Numbered from the stretch's first letter, positions 26,885 to 37,084 are shown. The stretch is DNA of 64,000 bases from Akkermansiaceae bacterium (GCA_018402445.1 JAGYIT010000016.1:306552-370551); one strand, 5' to 3'. The notes: generated from the letters alone by a model not told the origin. Made by a program: numbers and translations.

Positions 26885-26965
26885 CGGCCAGCAGCTTGAT
26901 GAAGACGGGGTCGCTGAATGTCTCGTTGGTTTGGCCATAGGTAGTGCCGAAAACACAGGTAACGG
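26885..26965 (-). pseudogene. short remnant resembling the end of a ThuA-like protein
   Basis: A minus-strand stretch of about 26 codons reads VFGTTYGQTNETFSDPVF and then LLADAVV and a stop, which resembles the C-terminal GH...F-x-D-P-x-F end of ThuA-like secreted proteins. No start or upstream body remains. The rest of the 545 bp between recR and rpsL holds no gene I can support. Confidence 0.3.
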
Positions 26966-27004
26966 ACTACCACCGCCTTTTTTAAAAAAATATCCAAAAA
27001 GGTC

Positions 27005-27032
27005 TTGTCACGATCGTCGCGATGGATAAAGT
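27005..27032 (+). promoter_or_regulatory. possible promoter of the translation cluster
   Basis: TTGTCA and TAAAGT are separated by 16 bp, about 170 bp before rpsL. The fit to the -10 is weak, so this is only a candidate. Confidence 0.25.
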
Positions 27033-27203
27033 CCCGCCCCCCACAGCGAGACTGAGTCGTCCAAAACAGCGGCGACCGTCACAAATAGGGAACTTATCGG
27101 GTGCAGCTCCGGAGAAAAGCGAACACGGGTTTTGAAAGCCCCGTCTTCGTGCCGGTTTGTCCCAAGAACTTTTCAAGACAAATCCAGTAACACGAAGGAA
27201 ATC

Positions 27204-27608
27204 ATGCCGACCATCAATCAGCTCGTTCGCAAAGGACGCCACGTCCCAGTCGAGAAGTCGAAATCGCCCGCGCTCGTCAACTGCCCGCAACGCCGCGGCG
27301 TCTGCCTCCAGGTGATGACCCGGACGCCCAAGAAGCCGAACTCCGCTCTCCGGAAAGTGGCCAAGGTGCGCCTTACCAACGGTTTCGAAGTCATCGCCTA
27401 CATCGGCGGCGAAGGCCACAACCTCCAGGAGCACTCCATCGTCCTCGTTCGCGGCGGCCGGGTGAAAGACCTTCCGGGTGTGCGCTACCACATCGTCCGC
27501 GGTTCGCTCGATACCCTCGGCATCGATAAGCGCCGCCAGAGCCGTTCCAAATACGGAGCCAAGCGTCCGAAGCCCGGCCAAGCCGCCGCTCCCGCGAAGA
27601 AGAAATAA
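27204..27608 (+). CDS. rpsL: 30S ribosomal protein S12
   Basis: This 134-residue S12 sits in the decoding centre. [12 protein letters not shown] at the start, [15 protein letters not shown] and [13 protein letters not shown] are present. The lysines whose change gives streptomycin resistance in other bacteria are unaltered. It opens the str-type cluster, 27 bp before rpsG. Upstream in-frame codons to 27132 do not match S12. The Lys/Pro/Ala tail is slightly long. Confidence 0.97.
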   Translation: MPTINQLVRKGRHVPVEKSKSPALVNCPQRRGVCLQVMTRTPKKPNSALRKVAKVRLTNGFEVIAYIGGEGHNLQEHSIVLVRGGRVKDLPGVRYHIVRGSLDTLGIDKRRQSRSKYGAKRPKPGQAAAPAKKK

Positions 27609-27635
27609 TTTTCCGAAACCTCCACCCGCAAAGCC

Positions 27636-28109
27636 ATGCCACGCCGCAAGAGAATCTTCACGAAGCCCGACCGCCGGGATCCCCGCTACGACAGCCCCGT
27701 CGTCGGCCACCTCATCACCAAAGTCATGCAGGACGGCAAGCGCTCGCTCGCCCAGCGCATCGTCTATGCCGCCATCGACCGCGCCAACGAGGGCACCGAC
27801 ACCGTCGATCCGCTCGAGGTCATCACCCGCGCTGTGGAAAACTCCAAGCCGCGCGTTGAGGTTAAGTCCCGCCGCGTCGGTGGTGCCACCTATCAGGTGC
27901 CGCTTGAGGTCGATCCGGCCCGTTCCGAGTCCCTCGCCATGCGCTGGCTCGTCAACTACGCCCGCAACCGCAAAGGCACTCCCATGCACGTCGCCCTCTC
28001 CAACGAGATCAAGGACGCCGCCAACAACCAAGGAGCCGCCGTCCGCAAACGCGACGACGTCCACAAGATGGCTCAAGCAAACCGCGCCTTCGCCCACTTC
28101 CGTTTCTAA
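27636..28109 (+). CDS. rpsG: 30S ribosomal protein S7
   Basis: This 157-residue S7 nucleates assembly of the 30S head by binding the 3' domain of 16S rRNA. MPRRKRIFTKPDRRDPRY, then LITKVMQDGKRSLAQRI and the ...RKRDDVHKMAQANRAFAHFRF end are characteristic. It lies between rpsL and fusA as in most bacteria. A 57-bp spacer with TTGAATT words separates it from fusA. Confidence 0.97.
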   Translation: MPRRKRIFTKPDRRDPRYDSPVVGHLITKVMQDGKRSLAQRIVYAAIDRANEGTDTVDPLEVITRAVENSKPRVEVKSRRVGGATYQVPLEVDPARSESLAMRWLVNYARNRKGTPMHVALSNEIKDAANNQGAAVRKRDDVHKMAQANRAFAHFRF

Positions 28110-28137
28110 AAGAGAGAGCAGAGAATCCAGCCTCTTC

Positions 28138-28172
28138 ATTGAGAGTTGAATTTTGAAAGTTGAATTTTGAAT
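28138..28172. repeat. TTGAATTTTGAA word repeat before and into fusA
   Basis: GAGAGTTGAATTTTGAAAG is followed by TTGAATTTTGAAT. The TTG of the last word is the only possible fusA start. Confidence 0.75.
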
Positions 28173-30308
28173 CCCAACCATCCAGACCGGCCTTATACGC
28201 TTGAGCGGACCCGAAACATCGGGATCGCGGCGCATATCGATGCCGGGAAGACGACGCTCACCGAGCGTATCCTCTTCTATACCGGGATGATCCACAAAAT
28301 CGGGGAAGTCCACGACGGCGCGGCCACCACCGATTGGATGGAGCAGGAGCGCGAGCGCGGCATCACCATCACCTCCGCCGCCGTGACCACCGAGTGGTGG
28401 CAGCGCGAGGAGGAAAATGTCACCAAGCTCTACAGCGGCGAAAAACAGCGCATCAACATCATCGACACCCCCGGTCACGTGGATTTCACCGCTGAGGTCG
28501 AGCGCTCCCTCCGCGTTCTTGACGGTGCGATCGTCGTCTTCTGCGGCGTCGCCGGTGTTCAGCCGCAGACCGAGACCGTCTGGCGTCAGGCCACCAAATA
28601 CAAGGTTCCGCGCATCGTCTTCGTCAACAAGATGGATCGCACCGGAGCCGATTTCGAAAACGTCTTCAAGGAAATCAAGGAAAAGCTCGGCGCGAACGCC
28701 GTCCGCATCCTCATCCCCATTGGCTGTGAGGAACACCTGAAAGGCCAGATCGACGTGGTCAACCAGGTGGCCGTCTATTATTCCGACGACGATAAGTTCG
28801 GCTCCACCTACACGGTAACCGAACTCGACGAGACCCAGGCCGCCGTCGCGAAAGACGCTTACGCGGAACTCGTTTCCACCGTCTCCGATTGCGATGAGAT
28901 CCTCGGCGAGAAATTCCTGATGGAAGAGGAGATCACCCGCGACGATCTCAAGCAGGCCATCCGCCGCTCCACCATCGCCAACAAACTTGTCCCCGTCGCC
29001 GGCGGCTCTGCTTTCAAAAACAAGGGCGTCCAATATCTCCTCGACGCCGTCATCGACTACCTTCCGTCGCCCCTCGACATCCCGTTCGCCACCGGCATGG
29101 ATCCGGAGAACCACGAGATCGCCATCGAGGTGCCGACCACCGACCACGCCAAGTTCACCGCCCTCGCCTTCAAACTCTGGGCCGACAAGTTCGTCGGAAA
29201 ACTCGTTTTCTTCCGCGTCTATTCCGGCGTCGTCCGCAAGGGCGACACGGTTTACAACCCCCGCACCCGCAAGTCCGAGCGCGTCGGCCGCCTGATCCGC
29301 ATCCAGGCCGACGAACACAAGGACATCGACGCCTGCTTCGCCGGTGACATCGCAGCGATGGTCGGCCTGAAAAACGCCACCACCGGCGACACCCTCGCCG
29401 CCGACGGCCACGATGTCGTCCTCGAACCACCCACTTTCCCGGAACCGGTCATCTCCATGGCCGTCGAGCCACGCACCAAGGTGGATCAGGAAAAACTCGG
29501 CCTCGCCCTTGCCCGCCTTTCCGAAGAAGACCCGACTTTCATGGTGAAAACCGACGAGGAAACCGGCCAGACCATCATCTCCGGAATGGGCGAGCTTCAC
29601 CTCGAAATCATCGTCGACCGCATCAAGCGCGAGTTCAAGGTGGATGCCAATACCGGCGCTCCCCAGATTTCCTACCGCGAGACGATCACCTGTCCGGCGG
29701 GTGGCGAAGGCAAGCTCATTAAGCAATCCGGCGGTCGCGGCCAATACGGCCACGTGATCCTTTCCATGCAGCCGAACGAGGCAGGTAAGGGGATCACCGT
29801 CGAAAACAAGACCGTCGGCGGCACCATCCCCAAGGAATACATCAACGCCTGCATCAAAGGCTGCCGCGAAGCCACCATCAACGGGGTGGTCGCAGGCTAC
29901 CCGGTCATCGATCTCCACGTCGATATCCTCGACGGCTCCTACCACGAGGTGGATTCCAATGAGAACGCCTTCACCATGGCCGCCATTTTCGCCATGCGCG
30001 ACGGCCTCAAGAAAGCCGGCTCCATCCTCCTTGAACCGATCATGGCCGTCGAAGTCTCCACCCCCGACGATTACCAAGGCGATGTCATGGGCGACCTCAA
30101 CCGCCGCCGCGGCCAGATCCAGAGCATGGAATCCAAAGGCACGTTCTCCATCGTCCGCGCCAACGTCCCCCTCAAGGAAATGTTCGGCTACTCCACCGCC
30201 GTCCGCACCCTCTCCTCCGGTCGCGCATCCTACGCGATGACCCCCTCCCATTTCGAAGAAGTCCCTAACAACATCGTCGAGGCCATCGCTGTTGATCGCG
30301 TCGCCTGA
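28167..30308 (+). CDS. fusA: elongation factor G
   Basis: This 713-residue translocation GTPase has AHIDAGKTT (22-30), [12 protein letters not shown] and the C-terminal domains IV and V (GGRGQYGHV, ...[13 protein letters not shown]). It moves tRNA and mRNA through the ribosome. The start is TTG: the preceding in-frame triplet group contains a stop and the first in-frame ATG is deep inside the G domain. The TTG lies in a repeat of TTGAATTTTGAA. The usual tuf gene does not follow; rpsJ does. Confidence 0.97.
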   Translation: MNPNHPDRPYTLERTRNIGIAAHIDAGKTTLTERILFYTGMIHKIGEVHDGAATTDWMEQERERGITITSAAVTTEWWQREEENVTKLYSGEKQRINIIDTPGHVDFTAEVERSLRVLDGAIVVFCGVAGVQPQTETVWRQATKYKVPRIVFVNKMDRTGADFENVFKEIKEKLGANAVRILIPIGCEEHLKGQIDVVNQVAVYYSDDDKFGSTYTVTELDETQAAVAKDAYAELVSTVSDCDEILGEKFLMEEEITRDDLKQAIRRSTIANKLVPVAGGSAFKNKGVQYLLDAVIDYLPSPLDIPFATGMDPENHEIAIEVPTTDHAKFTALAFKLWADKFVGKLVFFRVYSGVVRKGDTVYNPRTRKSERVGRLIRIQADEHKDIDACFAGDIAAMVGLKNATTGDTLAADGHDVVLEPPTFPEPVISMAVEPRTKVDQEKLGLALARLSEEDPTFMVKTDEETGQTIISGMGELHLEIIVDRIKREFKVDANTGAPQISYRETITCPAGGEGKLIKQSGGRGQYGHVILSMQPNEAGKGITVENKTVGGTIPKEYINACIKGCREATINGVVAGYPVIDLHVDILDGSYHEVDSNENAFTMAAIFAMRDGLKKAGSILLEPIMAVEVSTPDDYQGDVMGDLNRRRGQIQSMESKGTFSIVRANVPLKEMFGYSTAVRTLSSGRASYAMTPSHFEEVPNNIVEAIAVDRVA

Positions 30309-30349
30309 CTTCCCAACATAATCTCACAACCAACAACCACTCCAATCCC

Positions 30350-30658
30350 ATGTCAGCTCAGAAAATCCGCATCCGCCTGCGTGCCTTCGACCACCGCGCC
30401 ATCGACCGCTCGGCCCTCGAAATCGTGGAGACCGCGAAGCGCACCGGCGCACGTGTTGCTGGCCCGATCCCGCTTCCGACCCGCATCGAGAAATTCAGCG
30501 TCAACCGTTCCGTTCACGTGAACAAGAAGTCCGCCGAACAGTTCGAGATCCGCACCCATAAACGCCTCCTCGACATCGTCGATCCCACCGCCCGCACTGT
30601 GGACGAGCTCAAGAAGCTCAACCTCCCCGCCGGTGTGGACATCACCATCAAGATCTGA
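30350..30658 (+). CDS. rpsJ: 30S ribosomal protein S10
   Basis: This 102-residue S10 binds the 30S head and also, with NusB, forms antitermination complexes in other bacteria. [19 protein letters not shown] and the GPIPLPT...[18 protein letters not shown] region are diagnostic. It starts the S10-type part of the cluster directly after fusA with no tuf between them. Confidence 0.97.
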   Translation: MSAQKIRIRLRAFDHRAIDRSALEIVETAKRTGARVAGPIPLPTRIEKFSVNRSVHVNKKSAEQFEIRTHKRLLDIVDPTARTVDELKKLNLPAGVDITIKI

Positions 30659-30706
30659 CAGGCGCTCCGTTTAACTAATCACTTCTAACATCCAACTTTT
30701 CCAGCT

Positions 30707-31336
30707 ATGTCACTCGGACTCCTCGGCAAAAAAATCGGCATGACCCGCATCTTCGACAAGGAAGCGGGCTCCAGCATTCCCGTCACCGTCATCGACGTCT
30801 CCGGAAACACCTTTCTCCAATCGAAAACCGTCGAATCCGATGGCTACACCGCCGTCCAGGTCGGTTTCGATGACCAGAAGGAGTTCCGCGTAAACAAACC
30901 CGATCTCGCCCGCTTCAAGAAAGCCGACTCCGCGCCGAAACGCATCGTCAAGGAGTTCCGTTTCGAGAACGGAACCGAAATCCCATCCGAGCATCCCGGA
31001 CTCGCGCTCTTCACCGCCGGCCAATATGTCGATGTGATCGGCAACACGATCGGCCGCGGCTTCCAGGGAGCGGTGAAGCGCCACAAGTTCCACGGCCAGC
31101 CGATGGCTCACGGACACATGATGCACCGCCGGACAGGCGCCATCGCCGCCGGTTCCACTCCCGGCCGCGTCTGGAAAAACCAGAAGATGCCCGGGCACAT
31201 GGGCACCACCAAATCCACCGTGCAGAACCTCAAGGTCATCGCCGTGCGCGAGGAAGACGGAGTGATCCTCGTTTCTGGCTCCGTGCCGGGCCACAAGGGA
31301 GCCTACCTCACGATCCGCTCCGCGAAAAAGAAGTGA
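30707..31336 (+). CDS. rplC: 50S ribosomal protein L3
   Basis: This 209-residue L3 begins GLLGKKIGMTRIFDKEAG. The long loop near the peptidyl transferase centre is present (HRRTGAIAAGSTPGRVWKNQKMPGHMG). It is an early 50S assembly protein that contacts 23S rRNA. The 64-bp gap to rplD holds no repeat. Confidence 0.97.
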   Translation: MSLGLLGKKIGMTRIFDKEAGSSIPVTVIDVSGNTFLQSKTVESDGYTAVQVGFDDQKEFRVNKPDLARFKKADSAPKRIVKEFRFENGTEIPSEHPGLALFTAGQYVDVIGNTIGRGFQGAVKRHKFHGQPMAHGHMMHRRTGAIAAGSTPGRVWKNQKMPGHMGTTKSTVQNLKVIAVREEDGVILVSGSVPGHKGAYLTIRSAKKK

Positions 31337-31400
31337 GCCAATAAAAGTGAAACGCCCGCCCACCCATAACCAATCCCCAATCTAACCGAAACTTTCCGCC

Positions 31401-32009
31401 ATGTCAGCCAAAGCCTTCACAGCAGCAGACGCAGAAGTCGCCAACCTCGTTTTAATCGGCGAGGAAAAAGGTCGCCAAGCCGTCCATGACCTCATCACCG
31501 CCTACCGCGCGAACCGCCGCTCCGGCACCGCGAACACCAAGACCCGTGGCGAAGTCCGCGGCAACAACAAGAAAATCTACAAGCAGAAGGGCACCGGCAA
31601 CGCCCGTCACGGCGACAAGCGCGCCCCGATCTTTGTAGGTGGCGGCGTGGTCTTCGGCCCGCGTCCCCGCTCCTACGCCAAAAGCGTCCCGCGCTCTGTC
31701 CGCAAGCTCGCCCTGCGCCGCGTCCTAGGTGATCTCACCCGCGCCGGAAAACTCTTTACCGTCCCTTCCTTCGCCATCTCCGACGGCAAGACCAAATCCT
31801 TCATCTCCGCCGTCAGCGGCGTCACCGAGGCCGACCGCAAGGTTCTCCTCGTCGGTGATTTCGACGACAACACCAAGCTCGCCGCGCGCAACGTCGCATG
31901 GGTGCAACTCGTCACCGCCACCGACCTCAACGTCGAGCAACTGCTCCTCTCCAAGGTCATCATCCTCGTCGGCGACGCCGTCACGACCCTCGCCCAACGC
32001 ACCGCCTGA
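31401..32009 (+). CDS. rplD: 50S ribosomal protein L4
   Basis: This 202-residue L4 lines part of the exit tunnel; in E. coli it also represses its own operon. The tunnel loop motif TRGEVRGNNKKIYKQKGTGNARHG is present and GGGVVFGPRPRSYAKSVP follows. It lies 21 bp before rplW. I cannot tell whether autoregulation exists here. Confidence 0.96.
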   Translation: MSAKAFTAADAEVANLVLIGEEKGRQAVHDLITAYRANRRSGTANTKTRGEVRGNNKKIYKQKGTGNARHGDKRAPIFVGGGVVFGPRPRSYAKSVPRSVRKLALRRVLGDLTRAGKLFTVPSFAISDGKTKSFISAVSGVTEADRKVLLVGDFDDNTKLAARNVAWVQLVTATDLNVEQLLLSKVIILVGDAVTTLAQRTA

Positions 32010-32030
32010 TTTTCCCACACACCTACGACC

Positions 32031-32315
32031 ATGAAAGACATCTACCAGGTCATCAAAAACGTCCGCCTCAGCGAAAAAGCCTCCTTCCTCCAAGAGCGGA
32101 ACAACGAAGTTGTTTTCGAGGTCGATCCCGCCGCCAACAAGCTCGAGATCAAGCAGGCCGTCGAAACCATCTTTGACAAGAAGGTCGTGGCTGTCCGCAC
32201 CGCGAACTACGACGGGAAACTCCGCCGCAAGCGCCGCGCCGACCAAGGCCGCACCGCCCGTTTCAAGAAAGCGGTCGTCCGCCTGGCCGACGGCCAATCC
32301 ATCGACCTCATCTAA
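32031..32315 (+). CDS. rplW: 50S ribosomal protein L23
   Basis: This 94-residue L23 lies at the tunnel exit and docks trigger factor and SRP. Motifs are SEKAS near the start, VFEVDPAANKLEIKQAVE and VRTANYDGKLRRKRR. It is in the expected place between rplD and rplB. Confidence 0.96.
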   Translation: MKDIYQVIKNVRLSEKASFLQERNNEVVFEVDPAANKLEIKQAVETIFDKKVVAVRTANYDGKLRRKRRADQGRTARFKKAVVRLADGQSIDLI

Positions 32316-32378
32316 GCCACCGGCTCCCGCCGCCCACCCGACGGCAAGCCACCAGCAAACATTCAACGCACGCGAGTC

Positions 32379-33224
32379 ATGCCACTTAAAACTTTCAAGC
32401 CCAACACTCCTTCCGAACGCTACAAGGAACTCCCGTCCTTCGACGAGATCACCAAAAGCAAGCCAGAGAAGTCCCTGCTCACCCCGCTCAAGCGCTCGGG
32501 CGGCCGTAACAACACCGGCCGCATCACCACCCGTCACATCGGCGGTGGGCACAAGCGCCACTACCGCCTTGTCGATTTCAAGCGCAATAAGCGCGACGTC
32601 GAAGGCACCGTGGTCGGCATCGAGTACGATCCGAACCGCACCTGCCGCATCGCCCTCATCCAATACAAGGACGGCGTGAAATCCTATATCCTCGCCCCCG
32701 CCGGCCTCACCGACGGTGCGAAGATCATCTCCGGTGAAAACGTAGCCCCCAAGGTCGGCAATGCCATGCCGCTCGGCAAGGTTCCTCTCGGAACCGAAAT
32801 CCACAATATCGAGCTGCTTCCCGGCGGCGGCGGCAAGGTCGCCCGCTCGGCCGGCCAGAGCGCCGTCCTCTCCAACCGTGACGGAGGCTGGGCTCTCGTC
32901 AAAATGCGCTCTGGAGAAATCCGCCGCTTCCACGAAGGCTGCTACTGCACCATCGGCGTCGTCGGCAACCGCGACCACATGAACGAGGTTTCCGGAAAAG
33001 CCGGACGCTCCCGCTGGCAGGGCATCCGCCCGACCGTCCGCGGCATGTGCATGAACCCCGTCGATCACCCGAACGGTGGTGGCGAAGGCAAGTCGAAGTC
33101 CGGTGGTGGTCGCCAGCACCTGCTTTCCCCATGGGGCCACGCCAAGGGCCAGAAGACCCGCAAGAAGAAGAAGACCACCAGCGTTTTCATCGTCGAGTCC
33201 CGCCACGACAACAAGAAGAAGTAA
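32379..33224 (+). CDS. rplB: 50S ribosomal protein L2
   Basis: This 281-residue L2 is near the peptidyl transferase centre. [31 protein letters not shown] and the [18 protein letters not shown] loop with its conserved His are present, with a Lys-rich end. Spacing to rpsS is 33 bp. Confidence 0.97.
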   Translation: MPLKTFKPNTPSERYKELPSFDEITKSKPEKSLLTPLKRSGGRNNTGRITTRHIGGGHKRHYRLVDFKRNKRDVEGTVVGIEYDPNRTCRIALIQYKDGVKSYILAPAGLTDGAKIISGENVAPKVGNAMPLGKVPLGTEIHNIELLPGGGGKVARSAGQSAVLSNRDGGWALVKMRSGEIRRFHEGCYCTIGVVGNRDHMNEVSGKAGRSRWQGIRPTVRGMCMNPVDHPNGGGEGKSKSGGGRQHLLSPWGHAKGQKTRKKKKTTSVFIVESRHDNKKK

Positions 33225-33257
33225 CCCTTTCCACCGAACCCTCACTCCACATCACTT

Positions 33258-33530
33258 ATGCCACGTTCCCTCAAGAAAGGCCCATACGTCGATCAAAAGC
33301 TGCTCGCGAAAATCGACGCCGTCGCCGAAGCGGGCTCCGACCGCAAGCCCATCAAGACATGGTCCCGCAAGTCCATGATCACACCGGACTTCGTCAGCCA
33401 CAACTTCTCCGTCCACAACGGCAAGACCTTCGTCCCCGTCTATGTCACGGAAAATATGGTAGGCCACAAACTCGGCGAATTTGCCCCTACCCGCATCTTC
33501 CGCGCACACGGCGGCATCGGTAAGAAGTAA
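33258..33530 (+). CDS. rpsS: 30S ribosomal protein S19
   Basis: This 90-residue S19 forms a complex with S13 at the 30S head. [11 protein letters not shown] and [14 protein letters not shown] and the [10 protein letters not shown] end are conserved. The next gene in the operon is not rplV as is usual but an inserted secreted-protein gene. A repeat block follows its stop. Confidence 0.97.
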   Translation: MPRSLKKGPYVDQKLLAKIDAVAEAGSDRKPIKTWSRKSMITPDFVSHNFSVHNGKTFVPVYVTENMVGHKLGEFAPTRIFRAHGGIGKK

Positions 33531-33614
33531 AAATTCAAATCTCAAATTTCAACTCTCAAAGAAGAACACCAAAGCCAAGCTCTGCGATCCTCTGTGGCCT
33601 CTGCGTCTCTGCGG
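33531..33614. repeat. repeat island after rpsS
   Basis: It has two parts. AATTCAAATCTCAAATTTCAACTCTCAAAG is close to the complement of the island before fusA, and CTCTGTGGCCTCTGCGTCTCTGCGGTGAAA belongs to a family also seen near 43970, 44130 and 50390. Confidence 0.75.
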
Positions 33615-33640
33615 TGAAATTCTTTCTCAAAACAAACTCC

Positions 33641-34363
33641 ATGTCCTCTTCCTTCCATCCACGCGCTTTCGCCGCCGCCCTCGGGCTGCTGGTTATGGCT
33701 GTGCCGTGCGCAGGGCAGGGGAACGAGGTCAACGCCGCGGAACTCCAGGATCTCGTCATCGACCTCCGGGAGGAGAACCGCGCCCTCCTCCGCGCCCTCA
33801 CCGAAGCGAACAAGGCCGAGAAAGCCTCCACCGATCAGCTCAACCAGGTGCGCGAGCGCCTCGAAGCCCTCGGCAAGAACCTCCTCGACGGCGGCGACGA
33901 CCGCCTCATCCAGGCCGCCGCCGATATCGAACTCGCCAACGAGCGCATCGCCCAACTCGAAGCCGCCGCCGTCCGCCTCTCCTCCTCCGTCACCGATTAC
34001 CTCCGCTCCGCCGTGGTTTCCGATCCGGACGCACGTCTTCGTGTGGAAACAGCGATGAGAGAGCTTGACTCGATCAGCGGTCTCCGCCAGAAACCGCGCC
34101 CCGACATCCGCACCGGCAACCTCCAGCGGGCGCAGATCGTCAGCCTCGACCAGGAAAGCGGCATGCTCGTCCTGAATCTCGGCGAAACCCAAGGCGCCAC
34201 GATCGGAATGACTTTCCGCCTCATGCGCGGCCAGCAGCCCTACGGCAAAGCCATCCTCGCGGATGTCCGCCAAGGGGTTTCCGGCGCCTTCGTCGAACAG
34301 ATCGACACGAAAGACCACACACCCCGCCTCGGCGACACCGCCGTCCTCCTCACACAAAACTAA
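33641..34363 (+). CDS. secreted coiled-coil protein inserted in the ribosomal operon
   Basis: This ~240-residue protein has a signal peptide (AFAAALGLLVMAVPCAG) and then a long coiled coil (about residues 30-125: LQDLVIDLREENRALL... and ELANERIAQLEAAA). The C-terminal ~90 residues look strand-rich (GMLVLNLGETQGATIGMTFRLMRG). I do not recognise a family. It lies between rpsS and rplV in the same direction, 30 bp before rplV, where a ribosomal operon normally has nothing. A GTG at 33614 inside repeat DNA is another possible start. It should be co-expressed with ribosomal proteins. Confidence 0.75.
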   Translation: MSSSFHPRAFAAALGLLVMAVPCAGQGNEVNAAELQDLVIDLREENRALLRALTEANKAEKASTDQLNQVRERLEALGKNLLDGGDDRLIQAAADIELANERIAQLEAAAVRLSSSVTDYLRSAVVSDPDARLRVETAMRELDSISGLRQKPRPDIRTGNLQRAQIVSLDQESGMLVLNLGETQGATIGMTFRLMRGQQPYGKAILADVRQGVSGAFVEQIDTKDHTPRLGDTAVLLTQN

Positions 34364-34393
34364 TTTCCGCCAACCCTCACCGAACAGCCGACC

Positions 34394-34819
34394 ATGGAAG
34401 TCACCAGCACCACTAAATTTGTCCGTCTCTCGCCGAAAAAAGCGCGTGACGTCGCCCGCGAAATCCAGGGTCTCCCTGTTTCCAACGCCCTCGATATCCT
34501 CACCTTCACCCCCAAGAAGGCAGCCATGTTGATCGGCAAGACGCTCAAGACCGCCATCGCCGACGCGGAGAACAATTTCTCGCTCGATACCAGCACCCTT
34601 ACCATCAAGGAAGCTGTCATCGGCGCGGGCCCGACGCTCCGCCGCCACATGCCGCGCGCCAAGGGATCCGCCGGTGCCATCCTCAAGCGCACCTCCCACA
34701 TCTCCATCACTCTTGTCGGCGCTCTTCCCGAAAAGAAGAAGCGCGCTCCCAAGAAATCCGCCGAAAAAGCCGATAAAGCTCCCGAAACCGCCGCCGTCGC
34801 CGAAGAGGCCACCGCTTAA
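34394..34819 (+). CDS. rplV: 50S ribosomal protein L22
   Basis: This 141-residue L22 has its extended loop in the exit tunnel. VRLSPKKARDVAREIQG and the GAGPTLRRHMPRAKGSAGAILKRTSHI block are present. About 30 residues of Lys/Ala/Glu-rich tail (KKKRAPKKSAEKADKAPE) exceed the usual length. Confidence 0.95.
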   Translation: MEVTSTTKFVRLSPKKARDVAREIQGLPVSNALDILTFTPKKAAMLIGKTLKTAIADAENNFSLDTSTLTIKEAVIGAGPTLRRHMPRAKGSAGAILKRTSHISITLVGALPEKKKRAPKKSAEKADKAPETAAVAEEATA

Positions 34820-34849
34820 CCCTCCGAAACACAATCTCCACCTAACACC

Positions 34850-35641
34850 ATGGGCCAAAAAGTAAATCCGATCGCCTTCCGCCTCGCCGTCAACAAGGAC
34901 TGGCGCTCCAAATGGTATGCCAGCGGCAAGGACTACACCAAAAAGCTGCACGAGGATCTCGCCATCCGCGCCTACTTCAAGAGCAAGCTCGTCAATGCCG
35001 GCCTCGCCCGCATCGTCATCGAGCGCGCATGGAACAGCGTCCGCGTCACCCTCCATTCCTCGCGCCCCGGCCTCATCATCGGCCGCCAGGGTAAGGAAAT
35101 CGAAATCATGACCAATGACATTGGGAAAATCTGCAAGGACTCCCAGGTGAAACTCGACATCCTCGAGATCCGTAAGCCGGAGCTCGACGCCCAGCTCGTC
35201 GCCGAGCAGATCGCCATCCAGCTTGAGCGCCGGATCTCCTTCCGCCGCGCCATGAAACGCTCCCTGCAGACCGCCATGGAATTCGGTGCCGAAGGTATCC
35301 GTGTCCGTTGCGCCGGCCGCCTAGGTGGTGCCGACATCGCACGCTCCGAGAGCTACCGCGAAGGCAAGGTGCCCCTCCAGACCCTCCGCGTCCCCCTCGA
35401 CTACGGCTTCGCCGAAGCCCGCACCGTTTATGGGATCATCGGCGTGAAATGCTGGGTCAACAAAAAGGAAGACGACGGCAAGCCCGGCTCTGACCGCGGC
35501 AACCGCAACGACCGTGGTGACCGCGGCGGAGACCGCCGCCAAGGTGGTGGTGGAGACCGTCGCCAAGGTGGTGGCGGAGACCGCCGCCCCGACAACCGCC
35601 CGCAAGGTGGCGCACCGGCTCCCGCCGCGCCCACCGCCTGA
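34850..35641 (+). CDS. rpsC: 30S ribosomal protein S3 with RGG-like tail
   Basis: This 263-residue S3 is part of the mRNA entry channel helicase. The start GQKVNPIAFRLAVNKDW, the KH-domain RPGLIIGRQGKEIE and the C-terminal core KVPLQTLRVPLDYGFAEA are standard. The last ~50 residues are an Arg/Gly/Asp-rich tail with repeats of GDRRQGGG, like RNA-binding RGG boxes, ending in an Ala/Pro stretch. Such a tail is not in typical S3. Confidence 0.96.
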   Translation: MGQKVNPIAFRLAVNKDWRSKWYASGKDYTKKLHEDLAIRAYFKSKLVNAGLARIVIERAWNSVRVTLHSSRPGLIIGRQGKEIEIMTNDIGKICKDSQVKLDILEIRKPELDAQLVAEQIAIQLERRISFRRAMKRSLQTAMEFGAEGIRVRCAGRLGGADIARSESYREGKVPLQTLRVPLDYGFAEARTVYGIIGVKCWVNKKEDDGKPGSDRGNRNDRGDRGGDRRQGGGGDRRQGGGGDRRPDNRPQGGAPAPAAPTA

Positions 35642-35699
35642 TCCCCGACAGCCTAGAACGCACATCACACACAACCACTTTCACAAGGAGAAATAAGCC

Positions 35700-36119
35700 A
35701 TGCCTTTGATGCCCAAACGAACCAAGTTCCGCAAGAGCCACCGCGGATCGCGCGCCGGTAACGCCCAGCGCGGAACCACCGTCGCCTTCGGTGACTACGG
35801 CCTGCAAACCCTCGAGCGCGCCTGGATGACCACGCGCCAGATCGAAGCCTGCCGTGTAGCGATCAACCGCTCCCTCAAACGGAAGGGCAAGGTCTTCATC
35901 CGGATCTTCCCGCATAAATCCATTACCCGCCGCCCCCCGGAAACTCGGATGGGTAAAGGCAAGGGAGCCGTGGACACTTGGGTTGCCGTCATCCGCCCCG
36001 GAAACATGCTCTTCGAGGTCGCCGGTGTTACCGAATCCGCCGCCCGCGAAGCCATGCGCCTCGCTTCCTACAAGCTGGGCTTCCGCACCCGCCTCGTGAC
36101 CCGCAACCCGCACCAATAA
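35700..36119 (+). CDS. rplP: 50S ribosomal protein L16
   Basis: This 139-residue L16 contacts tRNA in the A site. PKRTKFRK...[53 protein letters not shown] and the final LGFRTRLV are typical. An AGGAG sequence about 15 bp upstream is one of the clearest ribosome-binding sites in the window. Confidence 0.97.
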   Translation: MPLMPKRTKFRKSHRGSRAGNAQRGTTVAFGDYGLQTLERAWMTTRQIEACRVAINRSLKRKGKVFIRIFPHKSITRRPPETRMGKGKGAVDTWVAVIRPGNMLFEVAGVTESAAREAMRLASYKLGFRTRLVTRNPHQ

Positions 36120-36140
36120 CCTTTCACCTACGTAACGACC

Positions 36141-36335
36141 ATGGCCGCCACCAAAGCCAAAGACATCCGCGAACTCTCCGCCGACGAGCGCCTCAAGCGC
36201 CTCCGTGACCTCAAACAGGAATCCATGAACCTGCGCTTGCAGCGTTCCGCTGGTACCCTCGAAAACCCGGCCCGCTTCAAGCAAGTGCGCCGCGAGATCG
36301 CTCAAATCAACACCATCACCAAAGAAAAGGCCTGA
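36141..36335 (+). CDS. rpmC: 50S ribosomal protein L29
   Basis: This 64-residue L29 is an all-helical protein at the tunnel exit next to L23. Typical features are the [23 protein letters not shown] first helix and the [15 protein letters not shown] end. It lies 21 bp after rplP. Confidence 0.95.
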   Translation: MAATKAKDIRELSADERLKRLRDLKQESMNLRLQRSAGTLENPARFKQVRREIAQINTITKEKA

Positions 36336-36381
36336 GCCATACAGGGTCGCGAACCGGCCCGCATCCCACCGATCCACCACC

Positions 36382-36660
36382 ATGAGCGAATCATCCCAGG
36401 AAGCCGCACCGGCCGCCACCAGCAACCGCAAGACCCGCGTCGGCGTCGTCGTCTCCAACAAAATGGAGAAGACTATCGTCGTCGAGCACGTCGCCCGCGT
36501 TCCCCATCCCAAGTTCAACAAGATCGTCAAGCGCTCGAAGAAATACTACGTGCATGACGAGAAGGGCGAGGCCGCCATCGGCGACCGCGTCCGCATCATC
36601 GAAACCAAACCCCTCTCCAAGCTCAAGCGCTGGGCGCTCGCCGAGATCCTTTCCCACTAA
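36382..36660 (+). CDS. rpsQ: 30S ribosomal protein S17
   Basis: This 92-residue S17 is an OB-fold 16S rRNA binder. [29 protein letters not shown] and [15 protein letters not shown] are diagnostic. The first ~15 residues are a poorly conserved Ala/Ser-rich leader. It ends 20 bp before rplN. Confidence 0.95.
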   Translation: MSESSQEAAPAATSNRKTRVGVVVSNKMEKTIVVEHVARVPHPKFNKIVKRSKKYYVHDEKGEAAIGDRVRIIETKPLSKLKRWALAEILSH

Positions 36661-36680
36661 ACTCCCGCTTCTACAAAATT

Positions 36681-37046
36681 ATGATCCAGATGGAAACCAA
36701 GCTCGCCGTCGCCGACAACACCGGCGCGCGCACCGCGAAGATGATCGGAGTTCTCGGCAAACGCAGCCGCTCCGCACGCCTCGGCGATATCATCACCGCC
36801 CACATCCGCGATTCCATCCCCACCGCCTCCGTGAAAAAAGGCAGCGTGGTGAAGGCAGTCGTCGTCCGCACCACCTTCCCGGTCCGCCGCCCCGACGGCT
36901 CCGTCCTCCGCTTCGACTCGAACGCGATCGTCATCATCGACAAGGACAATAACCCGCGCGGCACCCGCATCTTCGGCCCTGTTGCCCGCGAACTCCGCGA
37001 GAAGCAGTTCATGAAAATCGTCTCCCTCGCCCCCGAGGTTCTCTGA
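36681..37046 (+). CDS. rplN: 50S ribosomal protein L14
   Basis: This 121-residue L14 helps form the bridge to the 30[23 protein letters not shown], the [10 protein letters not shown] strand and [14 protein letters not shown] are conserved. A run of CCAAT-type words (37050-37080) lies between its stop and rplX. Confidence 0.97.
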   Translation: MIQMETKLAVADNTGARTAKMIGVLGKRSRSARLGDIITAHIRDSIPTASVKKGSVVKAVVVRTTFPVRRPDGSVLRFDSNAIVIIDKDNNPRGTRIFGPVARELREKQFMKIVSLAPEVL

Positions 37047-37084
37047 TTGCCAATATCCGAATCTCCAATACCCAATCTCTTTTC
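37047..37084. repeat. CCAATAT/CCAATCT word repeat between rplN and rplX
   Basis: GCCAATATCCGAATCTCCAATACCCAATCT consists of degenerate 7-8-mer words like those inside nspC. Confidence 0.6.

Noticed and set aside
26982..30251. 1089-codon open frame on the minus strand
   Set aside because: It is opposite rpsL, rpsG and fusA, which are certain genes; composition is typical of antisense frames in GC-rich DNA.
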